A stretch of DNA of 64,000 nt from Marinobacterium nitratireducens (GTDB lineage: Bacteria; Pseudomonadota; Gammaproteobacteria; Pseudomonadales; Balneatricaceae). Position numbers and translations under genes: made by a program. Below, piece after piece: positions 8,115 through 18,451 of the stretch. The stretch lies in assembly GCF_014645375.1 (NCBI RefSeq), contig NZ_BMLT01000003.1:62001-126000 (forward strand), written 5' to 3'. Numbering within the stretch: position 1 is the first letter of the stretch; each line of letters opens with the position of its first letter. Below the pieces are notes generated by a model. It saw only the letters and a list, made by a program, of their open reading frames with translations. It was not told where the DNA came from and ran no database searches.

Positions 8115-9824
8115 CTAGCAGCTGCCATCCAAACGATAGTACCCGCCTCTCTCCAGGTACCACCGGGTGAATTCTTTAGCGGGTAGCGGTTTAGAAATCA
8201 GGTAGCCTTGCGCCAAATCACACCCTATTTCGGCCAGAAAAGAAAATGCATCAGCTTCTTCGACGCCTTCAGCGATGACATTTTTACCAAGATCGTGCGC
8301 CATGTTCACGGCAGCTTTGACGATCAGGGCAGAACTGGAGCTTTCAGACAGCGACCTGATGAAGGATTGATCAATCTTGATAACCGATGCTGGCAGCATA
8401 TTGAGGTATTTCAACGAGGAGTAGCCTGTCCCAAAATCATCAATCGAGACGACCACGCCGCTGTCAGAGAGCTTCTTTAATTCGACAATAGTGCTGTCGA
8501 TATCCTGCATGAAGCTAGCTTCTGTTATCTCTAGCTCTAGCCGGGAAGCGACTACCTGATGTTTTTTCAGAAGTTGAAGCACTGTATCGGAAAAAATTGA
8601 TTTAAGAAGGTTTCGCGTAGAGATATTGACAGCCATGCTGAGTTCTATCCCCTGGTTCCTCCAGAACACATGCTGCGCAAGCGAGGTGTCGATAGCCCAT
8701 TCTGTTAAGCGGTCAATCATGGTACTGAGTTCCGCTCGCGGTATGAACTTTGACGGGGGTATGAATCCGCGGACTGGATGCTGCCAACGCATCAGCGCCT
8801 CTACGGCATGAATTTGTCCGGTGGCGAGCGACACCTTTGGTTGATAATGCAACCTCAGCTGGTCCGACGCTAGCGCAGACTTCAATTCTCCCAAGATTTC
8901 AAGGTATTCACGCGTATTCGTATCATCCAGAGTCGGTGTAAATCGCATCCAGTGCTGCGACTTTTCCGATGCATTGCGGAGCGCGGATTCTGCCCTTCGC
9001 AAATAATGGTCAGGTGCTTCCTCCAACACCACCAGTTCCGTAAGCCCTATTCGAACGTCGCCATGAATATACACTGCTCCATACTCGAACGGGTCGCCAA
9101 ACTCATCAACCAGCCCAGCCAAAACACTTTCAATATCTTCATCGTGCGAACAAGTTATCAAGGCCGCCAACTGGTGATTACTGATTCGATATAATGAGGC
9201 ATCCTGACCCAGCCTGGCTGTCATTCTTCTCGCAAGCTGGGTGATAATCTGATCCGTTACGCCAAGACCATAGACAGCCTCGACCTCAGCTACATTCTCC
9301 AACGAAACTACTGCCAGACTTTCAACGTCCTTACTATCGGTGCCGCCCTTGATTTCAGACAGATTTTCTATAAGGCCCATTCGGTTCGTCAAGCCTGTTA
9401 CAGTATCGTGGCGCATAAACCACTTGTTGTGCGCCACGTACTGTCTGGCGAAATCACTGGCAGCACCACAAATGAAACCCGCCGCTGTAAAGAACCCGGT
9501 TCGATACAGCCAGTTGACCGTCTTTTGCATCTCTCCGGTCTCGGTATCGATCGGCATGAACGGTCCGAGGACAACACCGGCAATAATACCAATTGCACTG
9601 CCCCCTTTGGTGCCGAAGACAAAGCCACCCAGCAGCACAACCAAGTACATGGAGTGCGAATACACATACTTTATGCCACCCGTGGTGTACACGAGCATGT
9701 AAACACCGACCATGAGCAGGAATAGCAAGGGAGCGACGATAGTTCGCAGTGCATGTGGGTATCTGAATGCAAATTCAAACAGTGTCAAACGGCCGAAGCC
9801 ATCCGATTTCAGCAGGGTGTTCAT
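8115..9824 (-). CDS. Membrane-bound EAL phosphodiesterase with degenerate GGDEF domain
   Basis: A 569-residue protein. The N-terminus has several hydrophobic helices (about 30-140). A GGDEF-like domain (about 150-310) follows in which the signature is lost, reading SNHQLAAL at that place. The C-terminal EAL domain has its residues intact: EALMRW, NISTRNL, ELEITEAS, DDFGTGYSS, KIDQSF, EGVEE and QGYL. It should hydrolyse c-di-GMP at the inner membrane. The start at 9824 has GGAGGCAAG in front. Base composition is clearly lower in GC than all neighbours, with many A/T-ending codons, which suggests recent acquisition. No partner gene is linked. Confidence 0.9.
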   Translation of the reverse strand: MNTLLKSDGFGRLTLFEFAFRYPHALRTIVAPLLFLLMVGVYMLVYTTGGIKYVYSHSMYLVVLLGGFVFGTKGGSAIGIIAGVVLGPFMPIDTETGEMQKTVNWLYRTGFFTAAGFICGAASDFARQYVAHNKWFMRHDTVTGLTNRMGLIENLSEIKGGTDSKDVESLAVVSLENVAEVEAVYGLGVTDQIITQLARRMTARLGQDASLYRISNHQLAALITCSHDEDIESVLAGLVDEFGDPFEYGAVYIHGDVRIGLTELVVLEEAPDHYLRRAESALRNASEKSQHWMRFTPTLDDTNTREYLEILGELKSALASDQLRLHYQPKVSLATGQIHAVEALMRWQHPVRGFIPPSKFIPRAELSTMIDRLTEWAIDTSLAQHVFWRNQGIELSMAVNISTRNLLKSIFSDTVLQLLKKHQVVASRLELEITEASFMQDIDSTIVELKKLSDSGVVVSIDDFGTGYSSLKYLNMLPASVIKIDQSFIRSLSESSSSALIVKAAVNMAHDLGKNVIAEGVEEADAFSFLAEIGCDLAQGYLISKPLPAKEFTRWYLERGGYYRLDGSC

Positions 9825-10001
9825 GACTTGCCTCCGCGTTCGAATGAGATTCCGGTTCTGTTTCGGATACGCGGTCACAGGCTCGGTCTGCGGGGGCCGT
9901 CCTCCCCGGTGAAAAATCCTGCTCTAGCCGCCCATCCATGGAAATCCTTCCGGCCATCTAACGTCCAAATGAATATTCGGGATACACCCAAGGGTATCCA
10001 G

Positions 10002-10289
10002 CTACTTGAACCGCTCCCGAGCCGACTTGATGGCATCGGCCATGGAGTCCCAGGCACGATCGGCGCCGGCCTTGAGGTCGTCCCAGGCACTGTTGCTGGC
10101 CTCCCGCAGCTCCGTCAGCCTCTGCTGCGCCTGTTGCCGCTGCTTTTTCAGCTCCTCGAGCTGTTTGTGGTATTCGAGCCGGGCATCGGCTTTCGCCACC
10201 TCCGCCTGCGCCTTGAGTTTTTGAATCTCGGCATCCCAGACGTCGAGCTGCGCCTGCAGCCGTTTGATGTAGTCGTCCTTCATGCTCAT
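10002..10289 (-). CDS. Small coiled-coil protein
   Basis: A 95-residue, highly charged and almost entirely helical protein. Heptad-like stretches (YIKRLQAQLDVWDAEIQKLK, LEELKKQRQQAQQRLTELRE) are followed by a Trp-containing tail (AWDDLKAGADRAWDSM). No signal peptide is visible. A strong ribosome-binding site (GGGAGGTGCTCC) precedes the ATG. Similar short coiled-coil proteins occur in marine proteobacteria, but I know no function. Confidence 0.8.
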   Translation of the reverse strand: MSMKDDYIKRLQAQLDVWDAEIQKLKAQAEVAKADARLEYHKQLEELKKQRQQAQQRLTELREASNSAWDDLKAGADRAWDSMADAIKSARERFK

Positions 10290-10483
10290 GGAGCACCTCC
10301 CTGGAGAATGTTGGGTACGGGCAGATTACAGATCCACTCCGCATCTTGACAAGAAAGGCAAAGTTCACGTTAAACCTGTAAGCAAGTCACGGGATATCCC
10401 CGGAGTTGCATAACGCAGCCGGCTTTATCGCTGCGACGGTCCGGGCCGCCCGCTCGACCGCCCGGACACTGCTAAAGCATAGT

Positions 10484-10771
10484 TCAACGGCGCAGTCCGG
10501 GCGGCACGCGGCCCGGCAACGTGACCGGGCGCGATGGCCGATGCTGTACCGGCGGACGGTAATGGCCGGGTGGGCGATGATGACCCGGCGGCCGGTGGTG
10601 ATGGGGCGGGCCGACCGGCGGGCCGTAGATCGGGCGGCGAACACCGGCATTCCAGTAGAAGCCATCGTAATAGCCGCCGTGGTAGCTGACGCCGATACTT
10701 CCGTAGGTGCAGCCCGCCAGCAGCGCCGGAACGGCCAGCCAGCACAGGCCCTTCCGAACCCAGCGGCTCAT
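10484..10771 (-). CDS. His/Pro-rich small lipoprotein
   Basis: A 95-residue protein with an N-terminal signal (MSRWVRKGLCWLAVPALLAGC) ending in the lipobox LLAGC, so it is expected to be lipid-anchored in the envelope. The mature part has a Gly/Tyr-rich segment and then repeats of HHRPPGHHRPPGHYRPP, which could bind metal ions. The ATG overlaps the stop of the upstream VOC gene (ATGA), which implies translational coupling. The function is unknown. Confidence 0.75.
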   Translation of the reverse strand: MSRWVRKGLCWLAVPALLAGCTYGSIGVSYHGGYYDGFYWNAGVRRPIYGPPVGPPHHHRPPGHHRPPGHYRPPVQHRPSRPVTLPGRVPPGLRR

Positions 10772-11667
10772 TGCGCCGCCTCCGAGGCCGCCAGGTCCCA
10801 GGTGATCAGCCCGACCGAAGCCCCCGTCGGATCCTCGATCACCGCGATACGACCCGAGAGCACCTCGGGGTCGGGTGCGAACAGCAAACGCCCGCCCAGT
10901 GCCTGCGCCTGCACCACCTTGTCGCTCACGCTGGCGACCCGCACGAACCCGAGCCACCCGGGCGAACCGCCGTCGGCCAGCGGATTGATACCCGCGCGCA
11001 ACTGATCCTGACTGACCATCAGGTAGCGTTCCTCTCCGTTTTCGCGTTTCTCGAGAAGGCAGTCACAGATATCGCGATAGAGGCTGACGGAAGCCTCGCT
11101 GTCCGGTGTGAACAGCTCCCACCAGACCCACTCACCGGGGCGCGCTCTGTCATCGGCGGGGTCGCCGGCGCTGGAGCGGATCAGTCCGAGCAACTCGTCG
11201 TCGGGGCCGGCGACGATGGAAAAGTCCCCGCGCCGGTCAATGGTGCGGGGCGCCAGAACCTGGGCTCCGCCGCCGGCGACCACCTGGCCGGTGGCCTGCT
11301 CCACGTCCGGCACCGACAGATAGTGCACCCAGTGCCCGTAGGGCACGGCGGGGTTGGCGCCCTGATGGAACGAAAGCCCGGCAACGGGTTCGCCATCGAG
11401 CAGAAAGATACCGTAGCGCTCCGGCAGACCACCGACCGGCTGCCAGTCGAAGTCGAATAGCTGACGGTAGAAATCCCGGCTGGTGTCGAAATCGCTGCTG
11501 AAAAGATCCGCCCAGACAAACTTGCCCGGCAAAGGCCCTGCGTCGGGCAGCGTCGTCAGCGGCGGCAGATCCGGCAGCTCCCGGGCGAAAAGCCCGCCGC
11601 TCAGCACAGCAAGCAGCAAACCCGCGAGAAAAACCTGTCGCAGCGATCTGCCCGGCAACATCCTCAT
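10768..11667 (-). CDS. Exported protein with two VOC domains
   Basis: A roughly 299-residue protein with a hydrophobic N-terminal signal (LRQVFLAGLLLAVLSGGLFA), then two glyoxalase/VOC-like modules (about 50-165 and 180-290). Module starts are visible at FVWADLFSSDFDTSRDFYRQ and WVWWELFTPDSEASVSLYRD. Tandem VOC proteins of this kind are common, but an exported one is less usual. The preferred start has GGGAG upstream; 11682 and 11661 are alternatives. It forms an operon with the His/Pro-rich lipoprotein, so an envelope role is inferred. The substrate is unknown. Confidence 0.75.
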   Translation of the reverse strand: MRMLPGRSLRQVFLAGLLLAVLSGGLFARELPDLPPLTTLPDAGPLPGKFVWADLFSSDFDTSRDFYRQLFDFDWQPVGGLPERYGIFLLDGEPVAGLSFHQGANPAVPYGHWVHYLSVPDVEQATGQVVAGGGAQVLAPRTIDRRGDFSIVAGPDDELLGLIRSSAGDPADDRARPGEWVWWELFTPDSEASVSLYRDICDCLLEKRENGEERYLMVSQDQLRAGINPLADGGSPGWLGFVRVASVSDKVVQAQALGGRLLFAPDPEVLSGRIAVIEDPTGASVGLITWDLAASEAAQ

Positions 11668-11760
11668 TCGCAACACTCCCATGGAACAGCTTTACGTGAC
11701 CGCCGTGGCCGGCGCGCCCAAGTCCCTGAAAGTGTAGACGGTCGCGATTCCGGCTGCCGA

Positions 11761-12633
11761 TCAGGCCGCGCCCCGGGTCTGGACATCGCGTGGCGATACG
11801 CCGAAGAAGCGCTTGAATTCGCGACTGAACTGGGACGGGCTGCCGTAGCCGACCCGGTATGACGCCTCGCTGGCCAACTGGCCGCTGAGCAGTAGCATAT
11901 GGGCACGGTGCAGCCGCAGGCTCTTGACGAACTGCATCGGCGACAGCGACGTGACCTCCTTGAAGTGCGCGTGCAGCGACGACGCGCTCATGCCCGCCTG
12001 CTGGGCGATAGCGTCGATATCGAGCGGCTGTTCGAAGTGTTTCTCGATGAAATGCACCACCGGCGCGATGCGGCTTGCCCCGGCATGACTGGCGACACAG
12101 TTGCGCAGTAGATGGCCGTGCGGCCCCTTCAGCACTTCGTAGAAGATTTCCCGCTGGATACCGGGACCGAGAATTTCCAGATCCAGCGGCGACTCCAGCA
12201 GTCCGAGCAGGCGAATGAAAGCGTGCTCGAGCGGGCGCGTAATGCCGCTGGCGGCGATAATGTCGGGCAGCTCGGCGGACGCCGGCGGCGCCAGGTGGCG
12301 ATCCAGTTCCAGCATCAGCTGGCTGACAACCTGGGGATCGACCGCGAGGCTGAGCCCCAGGTAGGGACGACCCGGCGTCACGTCGAGAATTTCGGCCTCG
12401 ATCGGCAGGGTCAGCGAGTTGATCAGATAGTGTGACGGATCGTAGCTGCAGCTCTTGTCGCCGTAGTGAACCTGCTTGCGTCCCTGGGCGATCAGGCAAA
12501 TCGTCGGCACGTACACCATGGGGGTGCGCACGACGGTCGTCGCCGAACGATACAGATTGAGCCCCGGCAGCCGGGTGCTCAGGGCGCTGTGCTGCCCCAC
12601 CGCCCGGGAAATGGCCACCGCCAGATCGGTCAT
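11761..12633 (-). CDS. AraC family transcriptional regulator (AraC_N type)
   Basis: A 290-residue protein with a cupin-like AraC N-terminal domain (VPTICLIAQGRKQVHYGDK) and a C-terminal double helix-turn-helix (about 190-285, ending SPSQFSREFKRFFGVSPRDV). ATG at 12633 is preferred; an in-frame TTG lies 24 bp upstream. It is divergent from the iorA remnant, which suggests it once controlled that oxidoreductase. It appears intact although its target genes are broken. Confidence 0.9.
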   Translation of the reverse strand: MTDLAVAISRAVGQHSALSTRLPGLNLYRSATTVVRTPMVYVPTICLIAQGRKQVHYGDKSCSYDPSHYLINSLTLPIEAEILDVTPGRPYLGLSLAVDPQVVSQLMLELDRHLAPPASAELPDIIAASGITRPLEHAFIRLLGLLESPLDLEILGPGIQREIFYEVLKGPHGHLLRNCVASHAGASRIAPVVHFIEKHFEQPLDIDAIAQQAGMSASSLHAHFKEVTSLSPMQFVKSLRLHRAHMLLLSGQLASEASYRVGYGSPSQFSREFKRFFGVSPRDVQTRGAA

Positions 12634-12664
12634 CGATTCCACGCTACCCGCCTCCAACCTTGCT

Positions 12665-12678
12665 CTGCAATATTGCAG
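12665..12678. promoter_or_regulatory. Palindrome in the araC/iorA divergent promoter
   Basis: CTGCAATATTGCAG is a perfect 14-bp palindrome 32 bp upstream of the AraC start. It is a candidate operator of the divergent unit. Confidence 0.4.
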
Positions 12679-12845
12679 GATTATGGCACCGGAACGGCTT
12701 CAGCCTCCAGCTGCAACGCATGCCGTCGGAGTTTTAGGCAAGCACGCGGGACGATCCGGCTAACGCTTCCCGCGCCGCGGGACCATCCTAATACGATCGC
12801 CACGCGCCCCTGTGCGTTTCCACCATCTTTATTGAGGAGTCCGCC

Positions 12846-13059
12846 ATGTCCGTCACACTCAAGGTGAACGGTGTCGATCACCCGGTCGATGTGTCGCCCG
12901 ATACACCGCTGCTGTGGGCCATTCGCGACCACGTCCAGTTGACCGGCACCAAGTTCGGTTGCGGCCTGGCCCAGTGCGGCGCCTGCACCGTCCACGTCGA
13001 TGGTCAACCGACCCGCTCCTGCGTCACCCCGGTCTCGGCGGTCGAGGGCAAGGCCATAA
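12846..13059 (+). pseudogene. iorA: iorA remnant: N-terminal part of an isoquinoline 1-oxidoreductase-type 2Fe-2S subunit
   Basis: The strong ribosome-binding site GAGGAG and the first 70 or so codons are normal for IorA/CoxS-type small subunits of molybdenum hydroxylases. The plant-type 2Fe-2S loop is complete (GTKFGCGLAQCGACTVHV, then SC). The reading then runs out of homology after [10 protein letters not shown] near 13056. The whole C-terminal helical 2Fe-2S domain, about half the gene, is missing, and the frame continues into an unrelated translation to 13148. The break coincides with the point where iorB homology begins in another frame, so a single deletion removed the end of iorA and the start of iorB. 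Confidence 0.85.
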
Positions 13060-14826
<1,767 letters not shown>

Positions 14827-14887
14827 AGCCCCGGGACGGCTCCGGCGAACACCGCTGCCGTCCCGGACCGACGCAACGGTGACAACG

Positions 14888-15967
14888 ATGAACAACCAGC
14901 TCGTGCATCAGCTGCGCCAGTGGCATCCGCAGCGCAACGCTCGGCAATGGGTGCTCGGCACAGTGTATCGCACCGAGGGGCCCTGCTACCGCAAGGCCGG
15001 CGCGATGATGCTCTTCAACGATCTCGGCCAGCAATTCGGCATGCTCAGCGGCGGCTGCCTCGAATCCGATATCCAGCAACAGGCCCGCCGGGTGATGCAA
15101 AGCGGCAGGGCCGTCAAGCTTCGCTACGACGGTAGCGACGAGGACGACCTGGCCTTCCGGCTCGGTATCGGCTGCGGCGGCACCGTGCATATCCTGCTGC
15201 AGCCGGTCACGCCGGAAAACGGCTTTTTGCAGCTGGACCGGGTGCTGCAGGCCCTCGACCGGCGCGGTAGCGGTGTCTACCGGCAGCGTATCCCGACCGC
15301 CCGCGGCGAAGTCGAGTGCCGTTTCGAGGACCTGAATACGGCCGATCGGGCGGTGGGCGACCGCCACAGCGAGCTGTGCGACGAAGGCGACGCCAGCTGG
15401 CTCAGGACGGTCATCGTGCCGCCTCCGCACCTGCTGGTGATAGGCGGCGGAATCGATGCCCGGCCGCTGGTCACCCTGGCCCATGAACTGGGCTGGCAGA
15501 CCAGCCTCTGGGACCCGCGCCCCGCCAACGCGCGCCGCGAGTTTTTCATGACCGCCGACCGGATCATCGACGCTGCCGTCGAAACGCTGCCCGCCTACTG
15601 CCGGGAGCAAGCGGTCGACGCCGCGGTGCTGATGAGTCATAACGTCGGCCTCGATGCCGCCGCGCTGCGGGTGCTGCAGGACAGTCCGCTGCGCTACCTT
15701 GCGCTGCTGGGTCCGCGCAATCGTCGCGAGCGGGTCTTCGACGAAGCCGGCGTCGCCGATGAACGGCTGACCACGCCGGTATCCGGGCCGGCCGGTCTGG
15801 ATATCGGCGCCGAGCTGCCGGAAAGCATCGCCCTGGCGATACTGGCCGAATGCCATGCGCGACTGCAGCGCCGCGATGGACGGCCGCTGAGCCTTGGGCC
15901 CAGCACCGGCCCTCAGCACTCGACCTCCAGGTCCCCCGTCACCTCGGAGCAGCAGGACAGGACATAG
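14888..15967 (+). CDS. XdhC/CoxF family molybdenum-cofactor insertion protein with altered C-terminus
   Basis: A 359-residue protein with the XdhC_CoxI N-terminal domain (RTEGPCYRKAGAMM, SGGCLESDI) and a C-terminal Rossmann domain (HLLVIGGGIDARPL, LALLGPRNRRE). The family loads and sulfurates the molybdenum cofactor of hydroxylases such as IorAB, which fits its position 61 bp after iorB. The last 23 residues, after the usual RDGRPLS ending, are read from DNA antisense to a ferredoxin-domain fragment. The original stop has therefore been lost in a rearrangement near 15896. The main domains are intact, but the partner enzyme is broken. Confidence 0.88.
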   Translation: MNNQLVHQLRQWHPQRNARQWVLGTVYRTEGPCYRKAGAMMLFNDLGQQFGMLSGGCLESDIQQQARRVMQSGRAVKLRYDGSDEDDLAFRLGIGCGGTVHILLQPVTPENGFLQLDRVLQALDRRGSGVYRQRIPTARGEVECRFEDLNTADRAVGDRHSELCDEGDASWLRTVIVPPPHLLVIGGGIDARPLVTLAHELGWQTSLWDPRPANARREFFMTADRIIDAAVETLPAYCREQAVDAAVLMSHNVGLDAAALRVLQDSPLRYLALLGPRNRRERVFDEAGVADERLTTPVSGPAGLDIGAELPESIALAILAECHARLQRRDGRPLSLGPSTGPQHSTSRSPVTSEQQDRT

Positions 15968-16210
15968 CCCTTGGCAATTTCCTCGTCGCTGATGCCGCCG
16001 TTGTGCATCATGTTCACGGACCCGGAAACCAGCTGCACCCGACAGGCGCCGCAGATACCGATGCCGCAGACCTTGGGAATGTGAACGCCGACTTCCAGCG
16101 CCGCCTCGTTGAGGTTGCTGCCAAGCGCTACCGACGCGGCGATGCCGGACTCGGCGAAGCGCACCGTTGCCAGCTCGAGCGTCAGGCTCTCGAGATCCTG
16201 TGCCGCTTCG
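15913..16210 (-). pseudogene. Remnant: C-terminal 2Fe-2S ferredoxin domain of an oxygenase reductase
   Basis: The minus frame reads a plant-type ferredoxin domain with the cluster motif KVCGIGICGACRVQL and the distal Cys in GYVLSCCSEV, ending naturally at 15913. The spacing and the MMHNGGISDEEIAKGY segment match the C-terminal domain of flavin/ferredoxin hybrid reductases such as those of glycine-betaine or stachydrine demethylases. The FAD/NAD domains and any start are missing. Homology stops near 16210, where an unrelated plus-strand SDR fragment begins. The open frame extends to 16272 but is not homologous there. Confidence 0.75.
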
Positions 16211-16217
16211 TCGGCGT

Positions 16218-16391
16218 GGCGGCGGCAGCATCCTCGACATCGGGTCCATCGAAGGCATTGGCGCCAACCCATGGCATGCGGCCTACTGCAGCTCCAAGAC
16301 CGGCGTGCATGGATTTACGCGGGCCATGGCGGCCGATCTCGGGCACGACGGTATCCGCTGCAACGCCATCGCGCCGGGCTGGATCAAGACA
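16218..16391 (+). pseudogene. Remnant: internal piece of a short-chain dehydrogenase
   Basis: About 58 codons read like the middle of a classical SDR: GGGSILDIGSIEG (the NxxS region), the active-site YCSSKTGVHGFTRAMAADL (YxxxK) and GIRCNAIAPGWIKT. Neither the Rossmann N-terminus nor the C-terminus is present. It starts within 10 bp of where the ferredoxin fragment ends and stops near 16391, in sequence that leads into the DUF2092 promoter. Confidence 0.8.
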
Positions 16392-16587
16392 CACTCATGG
16401 CCGAGCAGCGTAAAACTTCCTTCGACGCTGCTGCCCGACTTCCCGCTATTATAAAAACCCGGCCCGATGCCGTGCGCTGTTATAGACTCCATGGCAAGAT
16501 GCACAGACGGGGTCGGCGGATAACGGTGAATCCGTATCCTGGTGCCACCCTGCCATGGAACACAGGGAACGCAGAAGGAAACGACGA

Positions 16588-17346
16588 ATGACAGGAAGAC
16601 TGTTCGTGCCGGTGCTGCTCAGTGCCGCTGCCTATACCACGGGATGCGCCACCCAGGCGGCTCAGGAACCCCAGGTCGACCCCGCGACAGCGGGCGTCCT
16701 GCTCGAGGCCTGCACCCGTCTGCGCGAAGCGCCGGCGTTCAGCGTGCGCATCGATACCAGCTACGACCTGGTCATGGACAACGGCCGCAAGATACAGCTG
16801 AGCCGGCGCGATGATGTCGCGCTGGCGCGCCCCGACCAGCTGAGTGTCCGGGTGACCGACGATATCGGCGAACGCGCCGTCTATTACAGCGGCAGCCTGA
16901 TCACCGAGGCGCTGCCCGAGCGCGGTATCTATGCCTCCTCTGCAGCGCCGGAGTCGATCGATGCGATGCTCGACAGGGCCGCCGAAGAAGGCGTCGTCAT
17001 GCCCTTCGAGGACCTTCTGCGTTCCCGCCCGTGCGGCGCCTTCGCCGACGCCATCGAGACCGGTGCCTACCTCGGGCTGCACTACGTCGACGGCGACTGG
17101 CGGCATCATCTGCAGCTGACCACCGAAGAAGCCAACTACCAGGTATGGGTTTCGGATCTCGAAGCCCCGACGATCGACAAGGTGGTGGTGGACGTGCCCA
17201 AAATGGACGGTGCTCCGCAGCTCACGGCCGTTTTCTCGGACTGGAACTTCGCGCCGGCGTTCGAGCCGGGCAGTTTCCGGTTCACGCCCGACGAAAGCAT
17301 GCAGCAGGTCGGTTTTCCGATCAGGGTCAACGGCGCGGCCCGTTAA
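16588..17346 (+). CDS. DUF2092 family exported protein
   Basis: A 252-residue protein with an N-terminal signal (MTGRLFVPVLLSAAAYTTGC), possibly a weak lipobox. A beta-rich domain of the DUF2092 type follows, related to the LolA/LolB fold: LSRRDDVALARPDQLSVRV, LGLHYVDGDWRHHLQL and the end FRFTPDESMQQVGFPI. It is probably periplasmic; a lipid- or polymer-binding role is inferred from the fold only. A ribosome-binding site (AGAAGGAAA) precedes ATG 16588, while an upstream ATG at 16555 gives a charged, non-signal N-terminus. It is convergent with the outer-membrane barrel gene. Confidence 0.8.
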   Translation: MTGRLFVPVLLSAAAYTTGCATQAAQEPQVDPATAGVLLEACTRLREAPAFSVRIDTSYDLVMDNGRKIQLSRRDDVALARPDQLSVRVTDDIGERAVYYSGSLITEALPERGIYASSAAPESIDAMLDRAAEEGVVMPFEDLLRSRPCGAFADAIETGAYLGLHYVDGDWRHHLQLTTEEANYQVWVSDLEAPTIDKVVVDVPKMDGAPQLTAVFSDWNFAPAFEPGSFRFTPDESMQQVGFPIRVNGAAR

Positions 17347-17399
17347 CAGCGGCGCGGGTGGCGCCAGGATCAGCGCTCACCCGCCCGTTCCGATACGTG

Positions 17400-18422
17400 C
17401 TAGAACTCGTGTGACAGCACCAGGCTCCAGCCGTCGACGTCGTCGCCGACAATGGTTTTGAGCCCCAGACGCCAGATATCGTTTCGGTGACCGCCGGGCC
17501 GCGGGCTGAGTTGCAGCGCCAGGCCCGCTTCACTGAAGTGGGTAAAGCCCAGCGAATCCCGATTCGAGCCGTAGAAGCGGGTATGCCCCAGCAGCAAAAC
17601 CCAGTCCAGCGGGTGCCCCTGCAGTTCCAGCCCGGTCGCATGCGCGGTGTTGAATTCCACATCCAGCGCCGTGACGCCGCTGCTGAATTCGACGAACTCG
17701 CTCGACTCGTTGACTGTCTCGAGGCGGTTGCGCGACACGCTTGCCAGTAGCTCCGTGGTAAAACCGCCGAACTGGCGGCGGTAGTCCATACCAAGCGCCG
17801 CGCCATAAACCACGGCGTCTGTCTTCCAGTCGAAAATGATGTTCTTGAAAGCCGGCCGCAGCACCGTTTCCGACAGCAGCCCCGAATAGTCTGCGGTGTT
17901 TTCGAGACGGGCGTACCCCAGGCTCAGGGTGGGCAGCAGTATCAGGTTGTCACTGAGCGGCACCTCGAAGCCGCCGTCGATCAGCAGTCCATAGGTTTCC
18001 CAGTCGGACCTGATGCTCTCGCCGAAACCGAGATCGAAACGGGAGTAGAGATCCTGGTAGGCAAGCACAGCCTGCACGAAGGGTCTTGGGACATTTTCAT
18101 CTTCACCGAACACGAAGCGCAGCGGAATACGATAGACATCGAGCTGCGTATCCTCGGCACCGTCGGATTCGGTGTCCGGACGAAACGAGGCGGTACTGAT
18201 CTGCGGACTCACGGCAAAGCTCACCAGTGCCGCGTAACCTGCGCCAAGGCGCCTGGGGTCGAAACTGTCGATAACGGCCTGCCGCGCCGCGGCGAGTTCA
18301 TCATCCGATAATGCGGATGCCGCAGGCGCAGCCACAGGACCCAGCAGCGATAGCGCCACAACGAGAGCCTGGACCCACCGGGTACCATCACCGACCCGGC
18401 CCGCAGATGGTGCGTTTGGCAT
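17400..18422 (-). CDS. Solitary outer-membrane beta-barrel protein (autotransporter-barrel-like)
   Basis: A 340-residue protein with a signal peptide (about 15-38, VVALSLLGPVAAPAASA), then alternating amphipathic strands up to a C-terminal Phe (SLVLSHEF), the BAM signal of outer-membrane barrels. The layout resembles the 'solitary autotransporter beta-barrel' family (DUF3233-like), which has a barrel and no passenger. The role is unknown. The lysozyme-inhibitor gene lies 29 bp downstream-to-upstream on the same strand, so the two may form one envelope operon (19051 to 17400). Confidence 0.75.
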   Translation of the reverse strand: MPNAPSAGRVGDGTRWVQALVVALSLLGPVAAPAASALSDDELAAARQAVIDSFDPRRLGAGYAALVSFAVSPQISTASFRPDTESDGAEDTQLDVYRIPLRFVFGEDENVPRPFVQAVLAYQDLYSRFDLGFGESIRSDWETYGLLIDGGFEVPLSDNLILLPTLSLGYARLENTADYSGLLSETVLRPAFKNIIFDWKTDAVVYGAALGMDYRRQFGGFTTELLASVSRNRLETVNESSEFVEFSSGVTALDVEFNTAHATGLELQGHPLDWVLLLGHTRFYGSNRDSLGFTHFSEAGLALQLSPRPGGHRNDIWRLGLKTIVGDDVDGWSLVLSHEF

Positions 18423-18451
18423 CCGTCACTCCTGCAATCCTGTCCGTATCA

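Noticed and set aside
10484-10957. A longer reading of the His/Pro-rich lipoprotein
   Set aside because: The extra N-terminus overlaps the VOC gene in another frame, while the shorter start at 10771 gives a clear lipoprotein signal and ATGA coupling.
15913-16272. A complete 119-residue ferredoxin gene
   Set aside because: The first 20 or so residues are a Cys/Arg-rich translation of antisense SDR fragment sequence. Only the C-terminal ferredoxin domain is homologous, so it is a fragment.
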